A stretch of DNA of 64,000 nt from Neospora caninum Liverpool (Eukaryota > Apicomplexa > Conoidasida > Eucoccidiorida > Sarcocystidae): NCBI RefSeq assembly GCF_000208865.1, contig NC_018390.1:1040790-1104789 (forward strand). Direction: 5' to 3'. The position numbers and the translations under genes were made by a program. The notes below the pieces were generated by a model that was not told the origin of the DNA, did not search any database, and was given only the letters and a program-made list of their open reading frames with translations. Shown here piece after piece: positions 26,401 through 37,700 of the stretch. The first letter of the stretch is position 1; every line of letters begins with the position of its first letter.

Positions 26401-26507
26401 CGCAAAAAGACGTCCAGAACACGGCGCCCGGGAAAGCGATGGCCAAAAGTTTGTCGAAAGCGCTCATGAAAATTGTTCCCGGACTCAGCAGACAGGACAC
26501 CAAATAG
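19729..26507 (+). CDS. 567-aa protein with two PH-like segments, function unknown
   Basis: Eleven exons: 19729-19772, 20128-20254, 20748-20840, 21515-21665, 22038-22118, 22764-22912, 23247-23469, 24082-24404, 25042-25158, 25931-26052, 26234-26507. All ten junctions are GT..AG with matching phase, giving 567 aa. The start (MAVPTTAKGYARPSL) is the first ATG in its frame, and exon 1 is only 44 nt. Residues 180-330 and 395-490 each show alternating strand-like segments closed by a helix (EAERNSFALLLRTSMRL and TQAARDNFVFMMKHLDES), the pattern of a pleckstrin-homology fold. Between them lies a very acidic stretch (WEDTIDDSDEETATM). A basic amphipathic segment (KAMAKSLSKALMKIVPGL) near the C terminus could contact membrane. 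There is no transmembrane helix or signal peptide. If the PH reading is right, membrane or cortical scaffolding is likely, but I do not recognise the family. Confidence 0.85.
20404..20440. repeat. (TA)n(GA)n compound microsatellite in intron 2 of the PH-like gene
   Basis: A TA run passes directly into a GA run. It lies between exons 2 and 3 of the 567-aa protein gene. Confidence 0.85.
22247..22281. repeat. Poly-C tract in intron 5 of the PH-like gene
   Basis: About 35 bp of C interrupted by single T residues. The tract is prone to slippage and sequencing error. It lies within the intron 22119-22763. Confidence 0.85.
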
Positions 26508-29500
26508 GCGAAGTCCGCCGTTTGGAGTCGCCAGAGGAAAGCGCAGACATGCCGCAGTAAGTCGGCAACAGGCGGCAATCCGGGGAGCTCAAGATGGAGA
26601 GGAAAGCCGAGAGATAGGAGCGAGGAGAGGCGCGCAAAGAAAGGGCGAAAAAAAGGAATTGTGCGGGAACCTGTGGACGGCGAGTGCTTTTTCGGTCTAA
26701 AAAGGTCGAGAGATCCGTGTTGGGTATTTGTCCTGCGGGGACGTTGGGCCGACGACTGTTTACATGTCGTTCACCTTACACTTTTTCCACGAGATTTGCC
26801 GTACAATTCGGTTGGGATGCCTGACGACGGGCGTCGTTTTGCAGTGTGCGAAACACAACGGACGGCGCTGTCGCCCGTCAATGGCGTGTGTCTCTCTCTT
26901 ATCGTTCTCTCCATTGGGAATCTCTCGTCGAGAACACCCGATATGTTCGAAGAGACATCGGCTCGGTTCCAACTTTGTCGTTTCGTAAGTTCACACAACT
27001 GTTCCTCCGGTAAGAGTGCACCCCGTTCGAGTGGCGGAGGAAATCCGCGTGGCTCGGCACAGCTTTTTTCCCCGGTCTCATGCAGGAGGCGAGACACAGA
27101 ACTTGAGACTCTTCTGCGAGGGTAAGACCGAGGGAACGCCGTTGCGGGAAGGGCGAGAGAAGAGGAATGTTTGCTTGCTTGTAAAAAAGGCCGGGCGGCA
27201 GGACTGCAGTCTGCCGGCGGTATTCTAGGGGCATTGACCAGCTACGTAGCGAGACTCGCGACAGCGGCGAGGCCCGAAGCAAAAGGTGGAAACGAGTAAC
27301 AGACGCCAAGACATACCCACAAAGATCGCCATCCAAAGGAAATATACGAAAATTAAACCTCTAGAAGCTCCCGGGTTTGCCTCTTATACAAAGATCTACT
27401 TAGCGACGTAGGTTTTTGTGTGTAGGTATAAGTGCATTCGCATCCCCGTGTGAAAGAGGCATACGTAGATATAGGTGTATGCGGATCGTATCTGAGTTGT
27501 ACATGGACAGATGATGGAAGAGGCAATCGCCAGAAAATCTGAAGAACCAACATTTGTATACAAGCTGTACGAATACCATGACACTCACTTTAGTCAATGA
27601 AACCGTGAAAGCGCCAGTTGCCGCTTTCAATGAGACGGAAATTTCATACACCACGGGAGCCTGTTGAGAGCCTTTGGTTATCCCCATTCAGCGCGGCTTT
27701 TTCTTGCCTTGTACCTCCTGAAGAGCAAAGTGGTGGGTGTCAACGTGTGCTTCGTGCACACCCTGAGAAAAATGAACGGCGGACAATGATGGTGAAGACA
27801 CAAAAGATGTAGGTTTCTGCAGGATAGGGCCAGAAAGAGACAGGCAACAAATGTACTTCTTCGACGTGGGGGCATTGTTGCTGAATGCCAGGTAATGCTC
27901 GTTTTAGACCCGCTGTCGTGTATCATTCCAGAGCGACAGAAGAGGAAGACAGAGGCGAACGGGGCACATGCGCATTCATCAATCTGCAAAAAGTATCTAT
28001 CTTTTCATTCTTTGGCGTGTGGGCTGGAATTCTGTCTTCACTTTGCCTCACCAATCATCCTTAGGCTAACTTCCCTCTGTAGAAAACAGTCGGTTAGCGT
28101 GCAAGCGTCCCGCGTCTGACCCGGTGGTCAGTTCAAAGTTTGGGAGACACAAGCATCGGGGACACCACCAAAGTACATATCACAATATTCGTACAGCTTG
28201 TATGCAACTGTTCGTTTTTCAAATATACGCTGGACACCCGTCCTGCCCAATTGTTTCGCTTCTCAGAGGAGTCCCCTGAAGCATTGACAAGGTGAACGAA
28301 GTGGATCTAAGAGATCCGCGTATATGCAGTCGGTGGGTACCTCAAACGGCTTGTGGAGAGGATCGAAGCGTGGACACGTCTACGATTTCTGGCGTCCACT
28401 CGTAACACATTCACTCCTATCAAATGCTGGGAAGCCTCGAGCCTATTGAGGAAACGTGTACATCCATACTTGCTTATACATCCGTTTCCACGCGCCGAAA
28501 AACCTTGCATCATAAAGTGCCACTTCCGCTGGATCAGATATTTTTATTAGTCATTGATGAAGCTCCTGATGTAGCTACCACCGGGCAAAATCGCTGGAGA
28601 CTGTGCTTATATTGATCATCGACGGTCTAGGTTCCATCGAGGAAAAATGTCCAATGCTCCCCTCTAACTTGTACCCCCGGTCGTCTTTTACCACTGCGGG
28701 TCTACGAACAGCGGGGAACTGGTACCTCTTACTTAAATCAAAACGTCCCGACTGGCCCTACAACTGTTGGTTCAGGCGATGCAAGGAATCATTTTTTTTT
28801 TCGTGCAGTACAAGCAAGTAAGCAAGTGACAAGGGTATGACGATGTGATCCAACGCGTAGCGTTTCCTGCTCAGCGGAAACAGGGGGTGCTGCGCTCATT
28901 GAGCGGCTCGGAATCCAGATTAAGTTAACAGTATTTCGGACTGTCAATCCAGGAAAATGCACACACACTTTTCTACGCTTCGTGTCTCATCTTTTTTTCC
29001 TACTAAATTTCGTCGCTCTGGATCCGAGTTTCCATGCACACGCGGGGATGCGCCGCTCCTTTCTCCGACCACCGGTAAGAGAAGCACGAAGGAGCCGGTG
29101 ACATTGTAAACCCTGGATCAAAACCGTGCAGGCGTGGAACCATTTTTCTTCTTTGCCTTCTGTTTCAATCCTTTCCGCCTTGTTCGCGGTTCCCGTTCGT
29201 GGCGCGCTCTGAATTCAGCGGGTGGGGGCGAACGAGACACGTGGGAGCGGAAGTGTTTGACACTCTGTGCTTCTTCTCGATTTCGTTCCGCTGTTCCAAG
29301 CCCCATACGACTTCGTTTCGAGGTCTGGAGTTCATCATGTACGCTCAATTCTGTCGCCTTCGTACAAACACGAGAAAAGTAGAGACCGACTTCGGCTTCG
29401 CACTTAGTACGACCTAGCTACGGATCAACTTGCTGGGGACCGGAGCGCCCAAGGGAGCAGAAAAAAGAACAAAAGAGCCATGTGTAATCATCTGACCACG

Positions 29501-30891
29501 CAAAAACGCCCCTTTCCCCGACCCCCCGCGGTTTCGGAGCAAAAATGCCTTAAGTGCCAGAGAATACCTGCTGGACCACTGGGAACCGCCGAACCCCCTA
29601 AACGTTTCTTACGAGCGGGGTGTACGTACACTCCTGCTGGCGCCGACTCCCGGAGTTCGCTTTCCGGGTTGAGACCGAAGTTGCTTTCCACTCTCACCTT
29701 GTACGGCTTTTCTGTTTCTTCCGTGCACCCAGTCTTTTTGTCGTATCTTCGACTTGCTTCATTCTCTTACTCGGCTGCGCTTCTTCAAACCTCAGTTTTG
29801 GCCCCCAAAGGCGTTTTCCTCGCTCTTGCGTCCGCTCCCGTTCGCTGGCGCTAGATGGACAGCCTGTCGCTTGGATGGGTTGACTCCGGACGGGAGCTTT
29901 GGCGAGTTTTTGACTCGTGGCTTTTGTGCTTTCTGCCTGTTCCACCCGTGGAAACCATCTAGCAGAGAGTTCAAGAGGAAATTCTCTGTGTCGGTGTTGC
30001 AGGGAATTCGTGCGCTCTCATGAGCAGGACTGGCGGCGAGCTGGGCTGTCGCTTCTGCCCGCATGCGTCAGGATTTTCTCTGCATCAGAGAGAACCAGCT
30101 GCTTCGTCCTGCTCGGTGCGAAAAACGCAGTTTGTCTCACTTCCCCCAGCGTCCCCACTCTTTGCTCTTTCCAACCCGCTGCGTGTATGTGGGTTCCCCC
30201 TCCTGTCCGCGCATCTACCTGAAGGCCCGCCTCCGTCCTCGGCACCGTCGCAGCAACGCTGCCCAGTGCTTTTTTCTCTGTTCGTGCTCTCCCCGTCACG
30301 TTTCTTCTCTTCTGTCCTGGTTTTCTTCTTCCGTGTGGCGTACCGTCCTAATTTCCCATCCCCACTCGGCTTCTGTCCCCGCGGTCTAGTGTCGACAACA
30401 GGCATCAGCCGGGAACGACAAAGAAGGCCAACGAGGGGAGAAAGATAGGTCTACCGTCTTGTTTTCTGTTCACTTTTCGTCCCTCACGTCCGCCCTTCTT
30501 CTATTCTTCATCCCCTCCACTTCAAGCCCCCAAGTTTTCCATCAGGCTCGGTTCACATGGCTTCTTGTGGTCTGGGAAAACCTTGAGCCTAGTTAGTTCG
30601 CGTTTCCGGTCTCTATCTCGTCTATTTTCTCGCGAACTTTGTTTTTCCCACTTCCCTGTTCTTCCCGTTCCTCGTGGCGAAGTCTTTCCATCGCATCCTT
30701 CGCCTGCTTCCCTGAACCCGACTCAACTTCCGCTTAGCTACTTTGTCTGCCTGTCTTCTATTTCGAAGAGCTTTCCACGTTCGCGCTGCTCTCTTCCCCG
30801 CGACATTTTTGTCTTTTGCTTTTCTTTGCTTTGTTGCTTTGGCTGTGCGTCGCCTTCCGTCCCGCGCTGAGGTTCTCTATCTTGACTCACA
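26508..30891. other. Intergenic region between tandem genes, no gene called
   Basis: This 4.4-kb stretch runs from the end of the PH-like gene to the start of the redox-fold gene, both plus. It must hold the 3' UTR of the first and the promoter and 5' UTR of the second. From about 29100 the plus strand is rich in CTTT/TTCT steps, consistent with a long 5' UTR. Open frames such as 26661-27125 and 30020-30448 lack a domain or splice partner. Confidence 0.45.
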
Positions 30892-33375
30892 ATGTCAGAT
30901 CCCGAAGAAGAAGTGCCCGTGGAGGAAGTGCCGGAAGAGGAAGTCGGTGAGGAAGAAGTTGAGGAGGGAGAAGCTGAGGAGGCAGAAGTTGAGGAGGGAG
31001 AAGCTGAGGTGGAGCAAGCCGAGGGAGAGGAAGTCGAAGGAGAGGAGGAAGTTAGCGGCGATGTCGAGGCAGAGACGGCTGACGCGGCAGAGGCTGTGCC
31101 TGGCGGCCCTGACATCGGGCTCGGCTACGTTGAGGCTCCGGACACTGGGGAAGTTGCGGAAATCATTCTCGTTACGACTTCCCTCGGAAGCATTCGAAGA
31201 CAGTTCTTCTCCAGTCAGAGACTCAAGAATTTCCTCGATTGCAAGGGCGTCGTTTACATCATTATCGACTCGAACAGAGACACGAGCAGTGCAAAAAGTA
31301 AGCCGTAGAGGTTTGCTGAAGTTCGCTGTGAAAGCGGAAGGGGGGGAAGCGGACACTTGGTTTCGTTTCCAAAGCCTGCTCTACGAGGAAGCGCACGCCA
31401 CATCTGTCGCAAACGGGGGTCGCGGCGCACAGACGCCTCCACCGCAACAGCCCAAACGGCGTGCACATGCGCCGCCACATGCTTCCCACATGCATCTGAG
31501 ACTGTCGCGAGAGGTCTCCTGACACTCGGACCGTTCGGATGCGGTGCGGGTACACCCCAAGTTGTCTGTTAGCCGTTACACGTCAGCCAATTGAAGCGGC
31601 TGAGGTGGGAAATTCGAGGGTTGCTGACTCCGTGCACGCGTTGCGTGCGCAAACAGGACAGCTTCTCGGATGTAGGCCTGAGAGCGCACAGAGGCGATCG
31701 AGGGTGCCCGTCCCCCCCGGGTGTATGTACACTCCAGCATGCCAACACGTCAGTGGTTTCCTCGAGAGTGACCTGTGAGGGCCTTGAATGCGTTGTTTTG
31801 TGCTTCTTGTTTGGGCTGGCGTCTGCGGAGCCGTTTTTGTTTCTTGTCCCGTTTTTGCGAAAGAGGACTTGCCGGTGCAAATGGTGAAGGAGAGCGAGTC
31901 TTCTGTGCCGCTCGGTTTTTTCGCAGATTTGAAGGACATCGAACTTTTCAAGGAGTGGAAGGCGAACCGCATTCTAAAGGTGACGGAAGAGACGGAGTTC
32001 AATCCAGAACCAGAAAGTATGTTGCATGCACCTGCTCGTCTTGCCCGTTTTTTGTGCGTTTCATCCCGGGCGTTCTTCGCTTCTCGGGGGACGGACCGTC
32101 CCTCCAGTTACACTTGCTCTGTGTTGCATGCGTTTTTTCCATCGCCTGTCGCCTTTAAGTCTCCTGGGTTGGGAGTGATGCGACTATGCAGCCTTCGATT
32201 TAGAAGTATCACGCGAAGAATTGCTCTTTTGATTTGCATGTGTTTAGAGGATCCTTTTTGTCGCCGTTTCTGGTCACTTTTCCCCCGTCTCACGTGGCGC
32301 CTAGACACTCTAGTTCAGGAGCATATAAATAAGCATCTATACTACTACATCTTACTGCATCTGCATATTCGTATTTCTCCGTATATACGTATATCGGCGT
32401 ATATCTACGTTGTCTAGGTGAGCATATATGAAAATATCGACCGTGGGCTTGTGAGAGATCGAGATTCTGTCTTTTTCGCGTCGCCGCTTCGTCTCATTTT
32501 TCCCCCAGTGTGCGGTTTCTGCTGTTTCTCCAGTCATTATTCCGCAGGTGCTCGTCGATGGCGTTTTTGTCGGGGATGAGACTGTTTTGCAGGACTTCGA
32601 AGAAGATGGAGATCTAGGTAAGGAACATCTGTTCATATCGATGCACTGTGTTCACCCATGGTCTTGTAGGGCCGTAACGAAAAGCGTGAATCCGTCGGGA
32701 ATCCTTGTTACGCATCAACCCATGTAGGTATGGCAATCTCAAGAATATGCGTATATATCTGTATAGATACATATGCTGTGTACACGCCTTTCCATGTGTG
32801 TCGATGTCTGTATTTTCCGACTCTTTCGAAAGAAAAGAGCAGGGAACGGGCGTCACAGAGACCTTTCACATATTGCTCAGTGTTTCCGGTTTCCAGATCT
32901 TACGTGAATTTCATATGCATCGACTGCTTATCTGGTCGCCTACTTTCATTGAATATATATGTTTATATGGAGGCACACACAAGATAGAGACGGAGAATAA
33001 TGCAAAGACCTGGGTGTATATATGTGTGTGGTGGTATGACTGCGTTTTCGTGCGTTTTTAGATTGGATTTTCTCGCGCGCGGCGTGCCCGGCGTGTCTCC
33101 ACGAGAAGCCCCCTGACGCGCCGTCGTGTCCGTCGTGCGGCGTCACGTATCGAGCTCTGATTCCTGCGCAGTACGTCGCCGAGGGCCAGGTGATTCAGAT
33201 GCTCCAAGGCTGTCCGTACAACGGCGAAGAAGCTGCCGCAGAAGAGCGCGACGCCAAGGAGAGATGGGCAGCGTCGCCGTCGTTCGAGGGCGACGTGGAT
33301 CTCGGCACGTTCGAGGAAGGCGAAGAGGCGGAGGAAGGAGACGAAGGAGAGGAAGGGGAGGAAGCGGAATTGTAG
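30892..33375 (+). CDS. SH3BGR/glutaredoxin-like fold protein with C-terminal zinc ribbon
   Basis: Four exons: 30892-31297, 31864-32016, 32534-32617, 33062-33375, giving 318 aa. Phases agree, but the acceptor of exon 2 (GCGAAAG|AGG) is weak. Residues 1-75 are mostly Glu/Val/Ala. Residues 89-215 look like a thioredoxin fold of the SH3BGR type: IILVTTSLGSIRRQF, a strand VVYIIIDSNRD, a Pro before the third strand (IIPQVLVDG, Pro190), then VFVGDETVLQDF. The CxxC/CxxS redox site of a true glutaredoxin is absent (SLGS instead), so disulfide chemistry is unlikely and a binding or scaffold role is more plausible. Cys223, Cys226, Cys237 and Cys240 form a C-x2-C-x10-C-x2-C zinc-ribbon pattern directly after the fold. 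The tail (about 295-318) is again acidic. No signal peptide or membrane segment is visible. I infer a cytosolic or cytoskeletal protein. Confidence 0.88.
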
Positions 33376-34308
33376 ACGCGCACTGGAGAAGGCGAGCGGC
33401 AGGAACGCAGAAGGCACCAGAAGCCAGAGGTCAAACGCAGCGTAGCCGTAAAAAAAACAGCGAAAAAAGAAAGAGAGAAAGAGGACAGAAAGGAGATAGG
33501 AAGCGAAGATGGCAAACATGGGGCGAATATACGCAAGGCGATTGTGAGAGACGGGCGAGATCGAGAGAGGAAGCGAGTTGTGAGGAGACGTGGCAGGGAC
33601 AGATGTGCCTTGGATGGTGGAGGGCGGGGTTGTGTGCACGGCGCAAAGAGAGAGTTGCCTACACGTGGGTTTGCATGCAGTCTGGCGTGTGCGTATTGTA
33701 GACGTCGTCCACATCTCTGAAGAGTGAATGTGTGGATCTTAAAACGCACGATTTTCGACAGACCAATGTACGAGCGCTTCTTCGTCCAAAGGTCGAAATT
33801 CGCCATGCACACAGAGAGAGCCACGTGGATTTACACCTCGCCACGTTCCCAGTGGGAGACGGAGAGTCACTGCTTCATCAGCGGGGGAAGAAAAGACGTG
33901 AAGGCGGAGGCGCGTGCGTGATATACACCCTCCGTGTTTTTCTCTTGCCAACGGACACGTGCCCGTTAGCCGTCGAAAGGACACTCAGAAAAAGTGAGGC
34001 TTCAGAAAATCCGCGTTCTTCTCTCGCGAGAAGCTCGAAGAACAGGCCCGTACTGGTCTCTACACACACTCGCTTCACGTGAATGGAAACCACGCAAGCG
34101 AAAGAGACATGACGGAAGTCCTCTCCGTCCTTCTTCCCCGGTTGCTCCCACTTTCGGGAATTCCGAAACACCTCCGATACCGCCGCCTCTCCTCCCTTTT
34201 CCCCTCTTTGGTTCTCCCTTTCTCTCTCTCTCTCTCTTTGCTTCTCCCTTTCTCTTTCTCTTTGGTTCTTTCTGCATGTGCACATGTGTTTCCCGCGTAC
34301 ACAACACA

Positions 34309-34348
<40 letters not shown>

Positions 34349-34788
34349 TGAATGTGCAGACCCATACGCTCGTATACATATGCAGTAAAGCATGTATACA
34401 TGAATTTTTAGGGATCCTTTGAGTACGTGAAAGCGGCGAGATTGAGCGAAAGTAGAACGTTGCGCGTTGGAGCTAAAAAAAACGGAAATCTTCAAAATTT
34501 TCTCGGGGTGGCGGAAGCAAGAGAAGTCGCCTCGAGCTTTGAAAGAAAACAGATCTGCGTCTCAAAAGAGAGAAGCGGCGCGGCACGTGTGGAGGCAATG
34601 TGCAGAGGGAGGAGCTCTCGCGAAGCGGCGAGCGCAGAGAGAGCGGAGAGAGGAAAACCCGTGAAGAGTGGAAGACGCTTTGAGACACAGCTAGTTGAGA
34701 AGAGACAGTAGAATACGAGGAAGCAGGAAACAGCTGCATTTCTTGAGAGAACGAGGCGCAGGATCGCCATGTCCTCGAATCCTCGAGA
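33376..34788. other. Convergent intergenic region
   Basis: This 1.4-kb spacer separates the 3' ends of the redox-fold gene (plus) and the ClC gene (minus). It holds a (TA)n tract at 34312-34344, preceded by a TCTCTTTC-rich stretch. No gene is supported. Confidence 0.5.
34312..34344. repeat. (TA)n microsatellite
   Basis: About 33 bp of perfect TA, next to a CT-rich tract (about 34200-34265), between convergent 3' ends. Confidence 0.9.
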
Positions 34789-37700
34789 TTAATCCGCTTG
34801 GAAATGCTTGAATTTCATGTAAGGCATAAATGTTCCCTTTGTGATCATGCCGTGGAGACGTCCGTGGCGAGTCAGCAAGCACATCCTGAAGAAAAAAGGT
34901 CGAGAGGCCCCGCGCGACTCCATCGTCTCGGCAGACTGCATGCGCGAGAAGTGTCGCGCGAAACACGCGTGGCTCCGGTTTTTTCTTTGCGAGGAAAGGG
35001 GGTAGTGGTGACACATCTCTAAACAGAACTGTTTGCCAGCTTCTTCCGTATATCTCCCACGCGCCTCGCCACGCACATGGACGCTCACGACTAAAGACAA
35101 TCTGCACGCGGATGCATGCAGGGCGCTGACACGCATGAAGCTGCGATCTCTTTAAACGGCCTGTGATTACCCCACGCTGAACTCTCACCTGTGTTTTTAT
35201 TTCTACTCGTCTACGAGAAGCCTCTCCCCCCCTCCCCCCCGTCGTTCCACAAACAGGAAGAAATGCATCTTTGATTACATACACATATGCCTTACATATA
35301 TATGCATATATGAATGCATGTCAGTACACTGGTGCAAAAATGTGTATGCATGTGTATATGCTTGTACATATATACATATACATATATACATATACAACAT
35401 GCATATACATATATATATATATATATAGTTCTTACGAGCATTTGAGCTGCTTGAAGGTGCCGTAGACGTCGATGAGGGGCGTCTCTGGAGGCAACTGGAG
35501 GGGCTGCGTTTCATCCACGAGTCCCGACATGTCGAGGTGGACATCTTCGATGTCTTCTTTGCGCTCCGCATGCAGATTGTGTGTGCGCTCTTCTCTTCCG
35601 CGGCGCGAACCCAGCTGCTGGCCGACGATGCCGCCGGAGGGGAGGCGACAAAACACGTGGCCTTTTCGCTCTTGTCTCTCGGCGTCTCTCGGCCGCCCGT
35701 TCGCGCGCGGATTCGCTTCCGCTTCTCTCGTCAGTTCTCCTTCGGAGACCGCACGCTCGCCTTCCTCCGCCGCCTTGGACGGAAGCACGCACCCTCCGTC
35801 TCTCAGCGAAACCGCAGGCGAAGCAGGCGTTTGCGTCGGAGTGTCCCAACTCCGGGACGTGGCGGCGGAGAGCGGGAGAAGCTCTGCATGCGTGGTTCCT
35901 GCGGAGAGAGAGACGGGGGAAACGGACGGGAACCAGGCGGCGCGACCCAGGTGTCTCTCTGTCTCCGGTGTCTCCGCCTCGCCGAGAAGCAACGCCGGCA
36001 GGTCTCGCGCCTCGTTTTCTTTGCCTCTCTGCGGCCGATCCTCGTCTGAGCCGTCTTTGTCTCTGCGTTCGGCTTCTCCCGTGGAAGGGAGAATCAGCGC
36101 GTGGACGCGGTGCCCGTTCCGGTGTCGATACACCAGAAACACGCCTCTCCGTCCTCTCGCGTTTCGCTCCGTTCCGGCAGACGACAGCGAAAAGCCGGAG
36201 AAAGAGACGAACGTGTGGGCGTGGATGAAAGGATGTTGGCAACGCAGCAACTCCTCCAGCGCTTCGCGAAGGCGATGCATACTCAAGTAGCCGAGGACGA
36301 CGCGAGTCTCCGAATCGAGAATCACCGGGAACCCCTCGAAGGAATGCCTGCGCGTACACGCCACACGACAAGAGACACTCGAGAGAACACACAGACAGTC
36401 TCGTTCCCTTCTCGCAACCGCGGACCGAGCCCAAGAAGTGAACACCCTCTCTGCAAACTATACCTTCAGAGGACTCTGTTGCCTCTCCCTTTCTCTCCAC
36501 CTCTCTTGCTCTCCATCTTTCTTCCCGTCTCCCTTTCTCTCTCTACCTTCTGTCCCTCCCTCTGCGTCTTTATGCAGGCCTTCCTTATGCAAAAGTGGAT
36601 TGCCGGCTCCACCTTCCTCAGCAGGAGGGCGAAAAGCATGCAGACAAGCGTCTTTGAGAAAAGGAGAGACCAGCGGTTTCTCCTCACTTTGAGACCAGGT
36701 GAAGAAGATCGCCGAGCGTTCGCCGCTCTTGAACTGCAACGGAAACCACGTCTCGCTCCATGACGTCCTCCGCCCGCAGATTCGCAAAGGAAACCTGGCC
36801 GAGGAACAAAAAACACAATCGCCCGAGATGGCATGCACGTCAATCTACAAAGAAACATGCATCCACATCTACAAAAAAACCAATACATGTGCGAAACAAA
36901 TACCAACGTATGCCTATAGAGACGCATCTGCACGCAGACACACAACGCAGACACATCTGAATACATATATACATATATACCTATATATATGTGCGTTTGT
37001 GTGTATCATTCATGCAGGATGCAACGCAGCGAGTGTGGCGAGTCTCTTTCTGTTTTGCAGTCTAGGGCGTGAATCTCTGCGCACCTCTTGGGTGTGGAAC
37101 ATGTACGGGTAGTTTTTGCAAACGATGAGTCCATCGTAGAGCGAGTAGCTGCAGAGTGCGCTGCTGACGCCCTTGGCGATTCCGAGGGCGAGGAGGAAGG
37201 GGAGTCCAAAAGCCGAGGAGTTGGGCGAGCCCGCTGCTTGGGACGAGATCTCCATCATCAGGAGCACGAGCGAAAGGTTCATCCGGGTGATGCCGCACAG
37301 AAAGGAGACGGCGCCGACGAGCGCGTAGCTGCTCGGCGAAGGATTCACCGACATGAACGCGTACGCGAGGTTCAGCTTTAGCACCAGAAGCCCCATGAGG
37401 CGGCCGTACGCTGATCCTATCTGAGAAGCGAGGACAGAGAAGACAACGCGCGGGAGAAAGACTCTCACGGCGCAGGCAGCTGGAAGCGTGCGGAGCTTCA
37501 CGAGAGAGAGAGGAACGAGGACACAGACGCGCGAGAGACGCCGCACCCCACGACGCAGAACGAGACGAGAACGAAACGGTCACACGCGGAGGTCTTCAGA
37601 AAAAGCGGTTTTTGTGGGGACGACCTGGGAATCCTTTTTGTGCGGGTTCGCTCTACACACCTGAACTTGGCTAGCTGAGTACGCACTTGAGAGCTCCCCC

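Noticed and set aside
31357..31880. Short frames between exons 1 and 2 of the redox-fold gene
   Set aside because: They are within an intron. Neither strand gives a phase-compatible exon.
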